NCBI GenBank assembly: GCA_030538255.1
Contig: JAUNUI010000009.1
Span: 40,524-101,598, forward strand
DNA length: 61,075 nt
Direction of reading: 5' to 3'
Source: Pelistega sp.
GTDB lineage: Bacteria; Pseudomonadota; Gammaproteobacteria; Burkholderiales; Burkholderiaceae_B
Positions within the stretch are counted from its first letter, which is position 1. Every line of letters starts with the position of its first letter. Shown in pieces: positions 31,847-40,894 of the stretch. A model generated the notes under the pieces. It was not told the DNA's origin. It did no database searches and saw only the letters and a list, made by a program, of their open reading frames with translations. The translations under genes and the position numbers were made by a program.

Positions 31847-32200
31847 GCGTAAACCAGCGATTGTTTATGGGGTTAAAGTGCCAGATGAAACGGGTCAGCT
31901 GATAACATATAGCCTACGTAATGGCTTGTTAATAAGAATAGATTTGCAAAAAAAGTCACATTGTTTCAATCTCAATATGGTCGCTATTTGTCGAATCATA
32001 CCTATACGATTAATGGCTATATCTATAAGACCGATGCGCAAGGTCGGGTTGTGTCTGTAGAAGGGCAGCTGAGCTTGAAGACGCAGAAAAACCCAAGTAC
32101 TCGTCATCAGACAGCACAATGCGCACACGCCAAGCAAGATGGAAGCAGAGTATCAACCTCACTTGAAAGAAAGCCGCGAATCAGACAGACTCCACAATAA
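31847..32200 (+). pseudogene. Frameshifted remnant resembling a polymorphic-toxin nuclease domain
   Basis: One frame reads YGVKVPDETGQLITYSLRNG and then, at an A7 run (31947-31953), continuity moves to another frame reading SNHTYTINGYIYKTDAQGRV followed by VSVEGQLSLK. The second part resembles the entry of DNA/RNA non-specific endonuclease domains (Endonuclea_NS_2 type) found at the C-terminus of secreted toxins. No start codon, export domain or intact catalytic core is present. The call of a decayed toxin tip is inference. The bases from 31741 to 31846 show no gene. Confidence 0.4.
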
Positions 32201-32208
32201 GTCTTAGC

Positions 32209-32370
32209 TTAATTAGTCAACTTCATTAATCGACCCTGACCATCAAACTCAGCATGAATCGTCTCTTGCCCCTGAGTTCCAATGATGGAATTAGCATCGC
32301 TGCTTGAGAGCTTATAGCCCTTAGCAAGTAAGTAATGCTTTAAAGCGGATTTGTGATTCAGGTCAAACTG
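32209..32370 (-). pseudogene. Start-less open fragment, possible gene remnant
   Basis: A 53-codon open stretch on the minus strand reads KSALKHYLLAKGYKLSSSDA and ends ETIHAEFDGQGRLMKLTN. A TGA lies directly in front and no usable start codon is found, so it is not expressed as such. I do not recognise the family. It lies directly behind the toxin-like remnant, so a lost immunity or toxin piece is possible. The bases from 32371 to 32569 hold nothing recognisable. Confidence 0.25.
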
Positions 32371-32569
32371 TCATATATTTGAAACATATTAAGGGGCTAA
32401 GCGGATTGCTATTAGTAGATTTGAGGAGCTAGTATCTTTGCTCGCTTCTTAGTGTGTAATGGGTTTTGCCAATCTCTGTATTGTTAGCAAGTCTTGTATC
32501 GGAGAAAGTTATCCTAGCTAATTTAATAAATCTCAATTCATCTACATCAATATTAAAGTTTGTTTTATT

Positions 32570-32604
32570 CAATAGATAATCTGCTTTTTGTGGATTATCT
32601 ATTG
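32570..32604. repeat. Inverted repeat upstream of abiE (putative AbiEi operator)
   Basis: Perfect 12-bp arms CAATAGATAATC (32570-32581) and GATTATCTATTG (32593-32604) with an 11-nt spacer. The right arm overlaps the predicted -35 of abiEi. The same core reappears downstream of the toxin gene. Confidence 0.8.
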
Positions 32605-32637
32605 TAAATAATGAGTATTTGAGTTAAAATAAAGCGT
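32602..32637 (+). promoter_or_regulatory. abiE promoter, immediately before the start codon
   Basis: -35 TTGTAA (32602-32607), 17-bp spacer, -10 TAAAAT (32625-32630), only 7 bases before the ATG at 32638. No Shine-Dalgarno sequence fits between, so the transcript may be leaderless. Confidence 0.55.
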
Positions 32638-33276
32638 ATGAAAACCATAGAACTGAGAAACGCTCTGCCGCTATCGCTTATTACCCATGATATGCTTGCT
32701 GGCCTACTGGGAAACGAGCTGAGTAACGTTAACGATAAGATCTTCAAACTTGTCAATAACGGTGACTTAATTCGTCTTAAAAAAGGCTTCTATGTTTTTG
32801 CTAAGCACTATCAAGCTCATCCCTTTGACCTGATTGCCATCGCTAATGGTTTATATGCGCCTTCGTATGTGTCATTCGAGTATGCTTTAAGTTTATACGG
32901 AATGATTCCAGAGCGAGTATATGAGATAACATCCGCCACCTATAAGCATAATAAAATTTTTGATACGCCTGTAGGTCGATTTAGTTATCAGAAAATCCCT
33001 CTTAACGCATATGCATTAGGGGTGGATTGGGATTATGATGAAGTGGAAGGAGGTCGATTTATCGCTACCGCCGAGAAAGCTTTATGCGACAAGATTAGAT
33101 ACGATAAGGGCATTGGTACCTTATCGCAGAAAGCAATGTTGGAGTATCTATACGAAGATCTACGAATTGAGTTTCTTAAGCCATTAAATATAGAATGGAT
33201 ACGTCACATTGCTCAAGCCTATGGTTCTCGCAACTTAAGAACCTTAGCCACTGTCATCGAAAAGGAACAACAATGA
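32638..33276 (+). CDS. abiEi: AbiEi family antitoxin / transcriptional regulator
   Basis: Antitoxin of a type IV (AbiE) system, 212 aa. The N-terminal winged helix-turn-helix (about 10-60, with NDKIFKLVNNGDLIRLKKGF) should bind the operator repeats. The C-terminal antitoxin domain contains PSYVSFEYALSLYGMIPERV and TAEKALCDKI, typical of AbiEi_4-like proteins. The stop overlaps the toxin start in ATGA, so the pair is translationally coupled. The module is AT-richer than its surroundings, suggesting acquisition. Confidence 0.87.
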   Translation: MKTIELRNALPLSLITHDMLAGLLGNELSNVNDKIFKLVNNGDLIRLKKGFYVFAKHYQAHPFDLIAIANGLYAPSYVSFEYALSLYGMIPERVYEITSATYKHNKIFDTPVGRFSYQKIPLNAYALGVDWDYDEVEGGRFIATAEKALCDKIRYDKGIGTLSQKAMLEYLYEDLRIEFLKPLNIEWIRHIAQAYGSRNLRTLATVIEKEQQ

Positions 33277-34160
33277 GTTATCGTGCGCTGACTAAGATGC
33301 TTGAAAAATATGATTTATCGAGTGCAGATGGTAGCTATGATGCATTACGCGAAGTCTTGCAAGAAATAGTCTTGCTTGGTCTTTATGATGCTGGATTCTT
33401 TAAACATGCGGCTTTTTACGGTGGTACGGCTTTACGGATTTTGCACCAGCTACCTCGATTCTCTGAAGACCTAGACTTTTCATTGATGAAGGCGGATGAA
33501 GAGTTTAATTTAACGTCCTATCAAGAGGCCATTATCGATGCCCTTAGATCTTATGGTTTTGAGGCGAGTATAGAGATTAAGAAGAATGCGGAGAATAGTG
33601 CCATTGCTTCAGCTTTTGTAAAGAGTAATACCTTAAAAAACTTGATTAATATTAATGCGCCAGCGACAATAAGCAATAAAGTCCATAGAGATCAAACCAT
33701 CAAAATAAAGCTTGAAGTTGATACGAATCCGCCGCTATCCTTCACGACAGAAAATATCATCAGATTAAGCCCCAGAGCGTATAGTATTAATGCTTTTACC
33801 TTAAATAGTTTATATGCAGGAAAAATGCACGCTATATTGTGCCGTGCTTGGGGGAATCGACCAAAAGGTCGCGATTGGTATGACTTGGTTTGGTACGTCG
33901 CCAATGGTGTAAAGCTCGACCTAACTCATCTTCAAGCCAGATTAGAGCAAAGTTGCAAGTATTTAGAAAGTCAGGATATCAGTATTCCAATTAATCTGGA
34001 TAGGCAGAAAGTGCTCGTCTTATTAAGGCAGAGACTAACAACGCTTGATATTGCTAAAGCGAAAACAGATGTTCAACCTTTTATCAAGGACATGCGTGAG
34101 CTAGATCTGTGGTCGCATGCGTTTTTCAATACGGTCATTAATGAGTTGCAGACTGATTAA
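33273..34160 (+). CDS. abiEii: AbiEii/AbiGii family nucleotidyltransferase toxin
   Basis: 295-aa toxin of the DUF1814/AbiEii family, a nucleotidyltransferase fold. Motif I is YGGTALRIL and the catalytic acidic motif RFSEDLDFSL; the conserved third motif is RPKGRDWYDLVWY. All are intact, so the toxin looks functional. The start is ATG 33273 (MSYRALTK), overlapping the antitoxin stop; a longer in-frame start inside abiEi is unlikely. AbiE systems give phage exclusion in other bacteria. Directly after the stop there is a 24-bp perfect hairpin. Confidence 0.87.
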   Translation: MSYRALTKMLEKYDLSSADGSYDALREVLQEIVLLGLYDAGFFKHAAFYGGTALRILHQLPRFSEDLDFSLMKADEEFNLTSYQEAIIDALRSYGFEASIEIKKNAENSAIASAFVKSNTLKNLININAPATISNKVHRDQTIKIKLEVDTNPPLSFTTENIIRLSPRAYSINAFTLNSLYAGKMHAILCRAWGNRPKGRDWYDLVWYVANGVKLDLTHLQARLEQSCKYLESQDISIPINLDRQKVLVLLRQRLTTLDIAKAKTDVQPFIKDMRELDLWSHAFFNTVINELQTD

Positions 34161-34163
34161 GCC

Positions 34164-34216
34164 CATTATTTGAAATAGATAATCTGCAAAAAGCAGATTA
34201 TCTATTTCAAATAATG
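34164..34216. repeat. Perfect 24-bp hairpin downstream of abiEii, matching the upstream operator
   Basis: Arms 34164-34187 and 34193-34216 are exact reverse complements with an AAAAA loop. The central AATAGATAATCTGC and GATTATCTATT equal those in the repeat before abiEi. No T-tract follows on the plus strand. It ends 5 nt before the stop of the converging DUF1853 gene. Confidence 0.9.
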
Positions 34217-34221
34217 ACATT

Positions 34222-35514
34222 CTACCACTCGCTTGGCACCACAAACCCTCTATGAACTTCATGCCATTGCCCCGATGTCTGCTTATCTTCTTGTAACGCC
34301 ACGACTAATTGCGGTTGTGGGGTTTCTTCTTTTTCTTTAAAAAAGGTCCAGTTCTCTTGGATGGTCTCCCATAACTTAGTCCCCGTTAAGGTTTCCGCAT
34401 AGGCGCAACGATGCGGGCTTAACCACTGTAGGCGCGGCAGGATTTTCCAGCGCCAGGGCTGATTTGCCTGTTCCTGCTGCGCAAGATGTTGCTCAAACTC
34501 ATCTTGTAATAACCACCAACCACGCAAATGGTGTGGGTTCAGTAAAGCGCTTACTTGAGACTCAGGTAAATAATAGCTGCTCCAGTCTTCTGCGTGTTGT
34601 GGGCGCAAGGGATAGAATAGCCACCCTTTAATGTAGTAGGCGGATTGATGTATCTCTTGCTGTAGGGTTGCTCTGACTTGCGGGTGTTGCGCTAACGGGA
34701 GTTGACGCTCTTGAAGATGATTTAATTTGCGATAGAGTGTGTCAATTCTTTGGGTACCCACAAAGCGGTCTAATGGGGTGAGGATAGATGCTGCCTCTAT
34801 GCTTACTTGAAAGTCACTTGTCCCTGAGCCACTTAAGATAATCTCGCTAAGCTCCACTGGACTTGCTTGAGTTGCACTTAACTCAGTCTTGCTTAACTCT
34901 ACACGACTACTTTTGGACGGTAATAATTGAATCGGCCGTTCGGGGGGGAAATTAGGTGGAATATACAGATACAGCTTAACGGCTAATTCCCAATGATGCA
35001 CTTCACCGCTTAAGGTGTCACGCCAGACATAATCTAATTCACCAATGGTACGCTTGCCTTTGTTCTTATGTTTAGCCTTATGTTGCTTGTCGTGCTGAGG
35101 TTCTGTGCTTATCTCTTCATGAGCGGGCTTGCAGCCAACTTGCTTAAGTTGATTATCCGCGTGATCAGTGCTCTGCTGACTATCTGACGCGCACGCTAAG
35201 TCCTCTTGTAGGGGGAAGTGCTGTAGCAGCAATTCGGTCTGTGCGCTATGCTCTAGGGCTAGGCGTAGCAAGGATTCTGCATATAAGCCCAAGCGGCGAT
35301 AAGTTGTGGCAAAGTCATTGGTTAAAAGCCTAGGTTCACGCGCTTCTTGTTTAAGCCAATGATGGATTGCCGCGGCTTGTGTGGGGGTAAACTCTGCAGC
35401 ACCGTAGCCGGCAAGTTCTTCAACTAGACTGGGTGAATTCAGCAGCCAGTGAAGATCTCGCCAAGCTTGTGTGTCGTAGTCTCTACGAGCGGTAGTCGGC
35501 ATTAATGCTGACAT
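34222..35514 (-). CDS. DUF1853 family protein
   Basis: 430-aa protein of unknown function. Conserved DUF1853 parts are GELDYVWRD (about 158-166) with [12 protein letters not shown] (173-184), and FYPLRPQ further on. The acidic D161 and E176/K180 spacing resembles a PD-(D/E)XK nuclease core, but this is inference. Residues about 103-156 (charged, Gln/His/Lys-rich) and 200-232 (repeated VELS/TELS) are low-complexity insertions. It overlaps the argJ end by 32 nt. Met5 is an equally possible start. Confidence 0.75.
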   Translation of the reverse strand: MSALMPTTARRDYDTQAWRDLHWLLNSPSLVEELAGYGAAEFTPTQAAAIHHWLKQEAREPRLLTNDFATTYRRLGLYAESLLRLALEHSAQTELLLQHFPLQEDLACASDSQQSTDHADNQLKQVGCKPAHEEISTEPQHDKQHKAKHKNKGKRTIGELDYVWRDTLSGEVHHWELAVKLYLYIPPNFPPERPIQLLPSKSSRVELSKTELSATQASPVELSEIILSGSGTSDFQVSIEAASILTPLDRFVGTQRIDTLYRKLNHLQERQLPLAQHPQVRATLQQEIHQSAYYIKGWLFYPLRPQHAEDWSSYYLPESQVSALLNPHHLRGWWLLQDEFEQHLAQQEQANQPWRWKILPRLQWLSPHRCAYAETLTGTKLWETIQENWTFFKEKEETPQPQLVVALQEDKQTSGQWHEVHRGFVVPSEW

Positions 35515-36706
35515 ACTCGTGGGAGAAATCGCAGGTGTAGACGGTTTCGCTCACTTCACCGCGGCCCAATACGACATGGACGAGGATTTCAGGTTTTTGC
35601 ATCACGGCTTGACCTTGCTCTTCCTTGTATTCTGGGTTGCGGCCGCCATTGACAGCGACTAAGACATCATCTAAATACAAGTTTAAAGTATTTGTGTCTA
35701 GATCTTCTACGCCAGCATAACCAATCGCTGCCAAGATACGGCCAAGGTTAGGGTCTGAGGCAAAGAACGCGGTTTTCACTAAGGGTGAGTGCGCAATCGC
35801 ATAAGCAATCTTCAAGGCTTCTTCAGAATTCTTCGCTTGCTCTACTTTAATGGTGATGAATTTGGTCGCGCCTTCTGCATCACGTACGATCTTCTGCGCT
35901 AACTCACGTGCAATGGTGATTAAGGTCTCGCGTACGGCGTCATAAGTCGCCGTGCCTTTTTCTACGTTCACACCACTTTGACCTGTGGCCGCAATAATGA
36001 AGGAATCATTAGTTGAGGTATCGCCATCCACCGTGATTCGGTTGAAGGAGAAATTCGCCACTTCAAGCGTGAGCTCATCCAAGAGTTCGCGTGAAATTTG
36101 CGCATCGGTCGCGACATAGCCAAGCATGGTCGCCATATTCGGACGAATCATACCTGCGCCCTTACTAATGCCCGTGAAGGTCACCGCTTTACCGTCAATT
36201 TCAATCTGTGTCGATGAAATCTTCGGCACCGTGTCGGTGGTCATAATGCTGTAGGCGGCATTCATCCACTCATTAGCAGCAAGATTCTTCACGGCATCAG
36301 GAATGGCGGCATTAATTTTATCAACGGGTAGTGGTTCAAGAATCACGCCTGTGGAAAAAGGCAGCACTTGACCTTCGCTCAAGCCAAGTTCTTGCGCTAA
36401 GGTTGCTGAGGCGAGCAGTGCGCGGTCCATGCCGTCTTGGCCTGTGCCTGCATTCGCATTGCCCGTATTGATGAGGAGCGCACGGATGTCATTGCCTGCT
36501 TGCAAGCGTTGTTGGCAAATCTGCACAGGTGCTGCGCAGAAGCGATTCTTGGTGAACACACCAGCGACTTGTGTGCCGGGGCTAAACGAGAATACCGTGA
36601 GGTCTTTTTTGCCAGCTTTCTTAATGCCAGCAGAAGCAATACCAATTTTGACGCCGCTGACGGCTTTAATTTCACTGGCCTCAGGGATATGGAAATTAAC
36701 GGGCAT
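35483..36706 (-). CDS. argJ: Bifunctional ornithine acetyltransferase / N-acetylglutamate synthase
   Basis: Recycles the acetyl group in arginine synthesis. The 407-aa precursor cleaves itself before a Thr; the site is visible in [16 protein letters not shown], Thr193 being the new N-terminus and nucleophile of the beta chain. NTGNANAGTG marks the alpha chain, and the protein ends in [17 protein letters not shown] lies upstream of the ATG. Confidence 0.95.
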   Translation of the reverse strand: MPVNFHIPEASEIKAVSGVKIGIASAGIKKAGKKDLTVFSFSPGTQVAGVFTKNRFCAAPVQICQQRLQAGNDIRALLINTGNANAGTGQDGMDRALLASATLAQELGLSEGQVLPFSTGVILEPLPVDKINAAIPDAVKNLAANEWMNAAYSIMTTDTVPKISSTQIEIDGKAVTFTGISKGAGMIRPNMATMLGYVATDAQISRELLDELTLEVANFSFNRITVDGDTSTNDSFIIAATGQSGVNVEKGTATYDAVRETLITIARELAQKIVRDAEGATKFITIKVEQAKNSEEALKIAYAIAHSPLVKTAFFASDPNLGRILAAIGYAGVEDLDTNTLNLYLDDVLVAVNGGRNPEYKEEQGQAVMQKPEILVHVVLGRGEVSETVYTCDFSHEYVSINADYRS

Positions 36707-36733
36707 AGCAAATTCCTAGAAGAAGAGTCTTGG

Positions 36734-36762
36734 AAAAACTCCCTGTCATTTAGGCAGGGAGT
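36734..36762 (-). terminator. Terminator after hemL
   Basis: On the minus strand ACTCCCTG (36762-36755) pairs with CAGGGAGT (36745-36738), followed by TTTTT. It separates hemL from argJ. Confidence 0.8.
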
Positions 36763-36780
36763 CGGTATGGATGTAAAATA

Positions 36781-38076
36781 TTATTTCGCTTGTGCTTGTT
36801 TCACTTTAGCAAAAGCCTTATCCGCTGCGGCGAAGGTGGCTTCTAAAATCTCATCACTATGGCATGCCGAGACAAATCCTGCCTCAAAAGCTGAAGGTGC
36901 TAAGTGCACGCCTTCGTCTAACATGGCATGGAAGAATACATTGAAAGCCGCGGTATCGCTATCTTGCACTTCAACAAAACTTGTCGGTACCGTAGCACGG
37001 AAGTAGATGCCGAACATGCCACCAATAGAGTCGGCGCAGAAGACCACATCGTGTTTCTTGGCGAGAGCGCTTAAACCTTCAACCAGTTTCTGAGTACTCG
37101 CTGTTAGCGCCTCATAGAAACCTGGGCGACCTAAGATCTCTAAGGTCTTCAGGCCAGCAGCGACAGAGACTGGGTTACCAGATAGCGTGCCGGCTTGGTA
37201 TACCGCACCAAGCGGAGCGATATGCTGCATGATTTCTTTACGGCCACCGAAAGCACCGACTGGCATACCACCACCGATGACTTTCGCCAAGGTGGTGAGG
37301 TCAGGCGTGACGCCTGAGAAGCCTTGCACCCCGGTTGGGCCGGCACGAAAACCTGTCATGACTTCATCAAAAATCAATAAAGCACCATGTTCAGTACATA
37401 AGGCACGTAGGCCTTCGAGGTAGCCTGCCTTAGGTTTAACCAAGTTCATATTGCCAGCCACTGGCTCAACAATCACACAAGCAATATCTTGACCATGCTC
37501 TTTGAAGGCTGTTTCAATCGCGTTCAGATTATTGAACTCTAAAACAATCGTATGTGAGACAAACTCTTCAGGAACACCTGCTGATGAGGGGTTGCCGAAG
37601 GTCAATAAACCCGAGCCCGCTTTCACCAATAGGCTATCTGAGTGACCATGATAGCAACCTTCAAATTTAATAATCTTATTGCGACCTGTGGCACCGCGGG
37701 CTAGGCGAATGGCACTCATGGTGGCTTCGGTGCCTGAGCTCACCAAGCGTACTTGCTCGATAGAAGGCAGGCGCTCGCAGATAAGCTCGGCAAGTTTTAC
37801 TTCGGCCTCCGTGGGTGCACCGAATGAGAGCCCATTCAAGGCTGCTTGTTGCACGGCTTCAACCACTTCAGGGTGGGCGTGACCGACAATAGCCGGGCCC
37901 CAAGAACCAAGATAGTCAATATATCGCTTGCCTTCAACATCCCAGATATGGGCATCTTTCGCTTTAGCGATAAAGCGGGGTGTGCCACCGACAGATTTAA
38001 AAGCACGAACAGGGGAGTTAACACCACCAGGAATGGTGAGTTGTGCACGTTCAAAAATTTCTTTATTGCTTAACAT
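36781..38076 (-). CDS. hemL: Glutamate-1-semialdehyde 2,1-aminomutase
   Basis: PLP enzyme that forms 5-aminolevulinate for heme. 431 aa from the chosen start [12 protein letters not shown]; an upstream in-frame ATG adds 20 residues that do not fit the family. Motifs: [37 protein letters not shown], and the PLP-lysine region [18 protein letters not shown]. The start lies 14 nt inside the end of thiE, so the genes are coupled. Confidence 0.95.
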   Translation of the reverse strand: MLSNKEIFERAQLTIPGGVNSPVRAFKSVGGTPRFIAKAKDAHIWDVEGKRYIDYLGSWGPAIVGHAHPEVVEAVQQAALNGLSFGAPTEAEVKLAELICERLPSIEQVRLVSSGTEATMSAIRLARGATGRNKIIKFEGCYHGHSDSLLVKAGSGLLTFGNPSSAGVPEEFVSHTIVLEFNNLNAIETAFKEHGQDIACVIVEPVAGNMNLVKPKAGYLEGLRALCTEHGALLIFDEVMTGFRAGPTGVQGFSGVTPDLTTLAKVIGGGMPVGAFGGRKEIMQHIAPLGAVYQAGTLSGNPVSVAAGLKTLEILGRPGFYEALTASTQKLVEGLSALAKKHDVVFCADSIGGMFGIYFRATVPTSFVEVQDSDTAAFNVFFHAMLDEGVHLAPSAFEAGFVSACHSDEILEATFAAADKAFAKVKQAQAK

Positions 38077-38815
38077 AGTATTGATTAAATAAATCGATAA
38101 ATTGGCGTGTGGTGGCGCCAATATCATCTTGTTCAAAAAGACCCGAAATCACGGCCAGGCTTTCGCATCCCGCTTGGATGACTTGCTGTGCATTAGCCAG
38201 TGTAATGCCACCAATCCCTACTAAGGTAGGGCGCTGAGCTGCAGTGAGTTCGGCTTGGGTAAAATAGTTGCGCGCTTGAGCAAAAAGCTCAAGGGGTGCA
38301 TTCACCGCTTCAGGTTTCACCGTTGAGCTGAAGAGGGCGCCGAAAGCAAAATAATCAACGCCATCTTGCACCGCTTGTTGCGCTAAATCCAGTCTATTGT
38401 AACAGCTGACGCCGATAAAGAAGGGTTCCGTAAGCGTGTGCTGATTCAGTGCTTGACGCACGGTAGCGACATCCTCATCATCACGGCCTAAGTGTACGCC
38501 ATCCGCACCAATCGTCAAGGCTAAGCGCCAATCATCGTTAATCATTAAGAGCGTGCCATAACGACGACAGAGCGCCAAGATCTGCGTGGCTTGATCTAGG
38601 GCTTGCTCTTCGCTTAAATGTTTGCGGCGCCATTGTAAGACAGGTAAACCTGCTTGGCAGGCTTGTTCAATCGCTTGATAGAGTCGCTCAAAATCATCCC
38701 AATCTGGGTTAATGCCATATAAGCCAACAGGGAAGCGGGGAGTGTTGAGTGTGGTGCTTTTCACTGTTGGCTTCGTGTCCATAATCGCGGCGTCTTTTTC
38801 TTCTCTATTACTCAT
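38063..38815 (-). CDS. thiE: Thiamine-phosphate synthase
   Basis: Couples HMP-PP and THZ-P to thiamin phosphate. The 250-aa TIM-barrel protein retains the ThiE motifs: [40 protein letters not shown] and GIGGI. The first about 28 residues are an extra hydrophilic tail. It overlaps the ThiD-like gene upstream by 8 nt and hemL downstream by 14 nt. Confidence 0.87.
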   Translation of the reverse strand: MSNREEKDAAIMDTKPTVKSTTLNTPRFPVGLYGINPDWDDFERLYQAIEQACQAGLPVLQWRRKHLSEEQALDQATQILALCRRYGTLLMINDDWRLALTIGADGVHLGRDDEDVATVRQALNQHTLTEPFFIGVSCYNRLDLAQQAVQDGVDYFAFGALFSSTVKPEAVNAPLELFAQARNYFTQAELTAAQRPTLVGIGGITLANAQQVIQAGCESLAVISGLFEQDDIGATTRQFIDLFNQYYVKQ

Positions 38816-39794
38816 GGCGATTCGCTCCCGTAGATTCAGTATCGTGCTCTACATTAGTTCCTGCTTCAGTCGTCCCAGCCTCTGCGATCGTTCTAGTCTC
38901 TGCCGACGTTTCATCAACAGTCGTCTCATCCTCTGTGCTCGCTTCAGCTTCAGTCGCCTCATCCTCAACAGTTGTTTCTTCTGCAGCATAAGTCGTCGTG
39001 TATGTCATCAATCGATTGACTTGCGGTCGGCCCATGCCGAGCGGGATTTGATTGGCGAATTGATTTAAGCTTAAGATTATAGCTTGTTTGCACGCTTCAC
39101 TCATCGGTAATTGTTGTGCGATTAAGCAGCTGAGTGAGGTGCTGAAGATATCGGCAAACTCCGCTTGGCGTAATGCCGGCGGGTCATAAGTGAAGTGTTC
39201 TACCGTGCCTAACGTATGATACAGGCTGTTATATACCAGCTCCTTATCTTGCGTGTTCGAGAGTAAGAAGCAATATTCAACACCAGCCGCAAAACAATGA
39301 TTGATAATGTCCTCGGCATTCTCTAACTGACTATCGGAGCTGAGCCATTGTTCGGCATAGGTCATATCAAGAATAACCGTATGCACATGGGGCGCTAAGA
39401 CCTCGAGGTAGGAGTCAAGTAATTGATCAACATCATCCTCATATAGGCTCGCCAAATAATGTGCGCCTAGGGTCAATACCATGGGGACATCTTCATAGTC
39501 TGCCGCCACTTGAGCCACGACCGTAAGGGCCTCAAGCGAATATAGATGATTGACCTTAATCGCTTGCACGCGGATATCTTCCAAGACACAACGTGCTTGC
39601 TCTTCAATGGCATCAGGCGTCAAGGGGTAAATCTCGTGAATTCCCGAAGAGTCTTGTATGCTAATCGCCGTAATCACGCTTAATGGCTGACATTGCAATT
39701 GACTTGCATGCGCCGCTTCCGCTGGTAAATACGCGCGATAGCTCGGATCATGCAGATTAAAAAATAAAACAGAAGGAGGTAATTGCTCAGACAC
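38808..39794 (-). CDS. Degenerate ThiD-like (HMP kinase family) protein
   Basis: 328-aa protein whose backbone follows the HMP/HMP-P kinase ThiD: VLFFNLHDPS, CQPLSVITAISIQDSSGI, CVLEDIRVQAIKVNHLYSLE, VPMVLTLG. But the N-terminal glycine-rich loop (GSDxSGGAG in active enzymes) is replaced by NLHDPSYRAYL, and the C-terminal catalytic GSGC loop is replaced by FSTSLSCLIA. The last about 55 residues are a Glu/Thr/Ala low-complexity tail. It sits where betaproteobacteria normally keep thiD, upstream of thiE with 8-nt overlap and divergent from rubredoxin. It is probably catalytically inactive or changed in function. Confidence 0.7.
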   Translation of the reverse strand: MSEQLPPSVLFFNLHDPSYRAYLPAEAAHASQLQCQPLSVITAISIQDSSGIHEIYPLTPDAIEEQARCVLEDIRVQAIKVNHLYSLEALTVVAQVAADYEDVPMVLTLGAHYLASLYEDDVDQLLDSYLEVLAPHVHTVILDMTYAEQWLSSDSQLENAEDIINHCFAAGVEYCFLLSNTQDKELVYNSLYHTLGTVEHFTYDPPALRQAEFADIFSTSLSCLIAQQLPMSEACKQAIILSLNQFANQIPLGMGRPQVNRLMTYTTTYAAEETTVEDEATEAEASTEDETTVDETSAETRTIAEAGTTEAGTNVEHDTESTGANRHE

Positions 39795-39985
39795 GGTTAA
39801 TCAAGCTTAGTTACGGTAAAATACATAATATGATTGTAGCGATTTTTCTAGGGACTTAAGGATATCAAGGGCCTAAGATTTGATTTAGCTATAGGCAATG
39901 TAAACTTGACGCGCTGGTTGGATGCTAGAAATTGTCTCGCCAAGGCGTCGCTAGTCGATAATTAGAGATAAGGATTTTAGTCGTT

Positions 39986-40150
39986 ATGCGTACTTGGATG
40001 TGTTTAATTTGTGGTTGGGTTTATGACGAAGAAGCGGGCTGTCCCGAAGAAGGTATCCCACCAGGTACTAAGTGGGAAGATGTGCCACCTAACTGGGTCT
40101 GCCCAGAGTGCGGTGCACGCAAAGAAGATTTTGAGATGATGGCGCTTTAA
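39986..40150 (+). CDS. Rubredoxin
   Basis: 54-aa iron protein with both CxxCG knuckles: MCLICGWVYDEE (C6, C9) and WVCPECGARKEDF (C39, C42); the spacing and the conserved PPNWVCP are diagnostic. It carries electrons by a single Fe(Cys)4 site. First gene of a plus-strand run that ends with plsC; divergent from the ThiD-like gene. Confidence 0.95.
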   Translation: MRTWMCLICGWVYDEEAGCPEEGIPPGTKWEDVPPNWVCPECGARKEDFEMMAL

Positions 40151-40329
40151 TGTGGGCGGCAAGTAGCACTTGGTCTCATGGGCGTCTTAGCTTTCATGTG
40201 CCTAGCAGCTATCAAGGCTTTCTCTGCTATCGTGAGTATCACAATGCAGTTGCGCTTGAAATTCTAAGCATAAGTGATGCCTTACTTCAAGTGCTCGGCA
40301 ATCTCTACAGGAGGTATTGGCATGACTGA
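40150..40329 (+). CDS. Possible 59-aa ORF coupled to rubredoxin and yqgE
   Basis: Begins in TAATG at the rubredoxin stop and ends in ATGACTGA at the yqgE start, so both junctions are overlapping. The product starts MWAASSTWSHGRLSFHVPSS and has no domain I recognise. The yqgE Shine-Dalgarno AGGAGG lies inside it. It could be a real coupled small protein or chance. Confidence 0.3.
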   Translation: MWAASSTWSHGRLSFHVPSSYQGFLCYREYHNAVALEILSISDALLQVLGNLYRRYWHD

Positions 40330-40894
40330 AATACAGCAAGAATTACAATTAACGGGACATTTTCTGATTGCGATGCCGAGCCTAGAGTCTGATTTATTTG
40401 ATGGCGGGGTGATTTATCTATTTGATCACTCCGAGGAAGGTGCTGTGGGTCTCTTAATTAACCATCCTTACGATATCTCATTCGCCGAGGTGGTGAATGA
40501 TCTGGAAGTAGAGCCTAACCCAAGCATGGACCTGAGCGAGAAGATGGTATTCTTCGGCGGTCCAGTGCATTCTGATAAGGGCTTTGTCTTACATAGCCCA
40601 AGTCGTGAGTATCGCTCTTCACTGCAAAGTGGGGAGTTAGTCATGACTTCATCACGTGATGTCTTGGAGGATTATGTGATGGGCCAAGGACCTGAGAATT
40701 TGCTACTCGCTTTAGGCTATTCAGGCTGGGCGCCAGGCCAGCTAGAAGACGAACTCGCACGCAATGTATGGCTCACCGTTCAAGCAGACCCGAAAATTAT
40801 TTTCGACTGTCCGATTGCTGAACGCTATGCGCGGGCGATTAAGCTCTTAGGCTTTGATCCTAGTCTATTACAGGGTGACGCTGGACATGCCTGA
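40322..40894 (+). CDS. yqgE: YqgE/AlgH family protein
   Basis: 190-aa conserved cytosolic protein of unclear molecular function, known as AlgH in Pseudomonas. Family segments: LTGHFLIAMPSLESDLFDGG, VGLLINHP, FFGGPVHSDKGFVLH and ALGYSGWAPGQLEDELARN. I chose ATG 40322 because of the strong AGGAGGT 7 nt upstream. It precedes ruvX with 8-nt overlap, the common proteobacterial order. Confidence 0.92.
   Translation: MTEIQQELQLTGHFLIAMPSLESDLFDGGVIYLFDHSEEGAVGLLINHPYDISFAEVVNDLEVEPNPSMDLSEKMVFFGGPVHSDKGFVLHSPSREYRSSLQSGELVMTSSRDVLEDYVMGQGPENLLLALGYSGWAPGQLEDELARNVWLTVQADPKIIFDCPIAERYARAIKLLGFDPSLLQGDAGHA

Noticed and set aside
31741-32637. Insertion sequence or transposase
   Set aside because: No transposase-like reading frame or clear terminal repeats with target duplication are visible in this gap.
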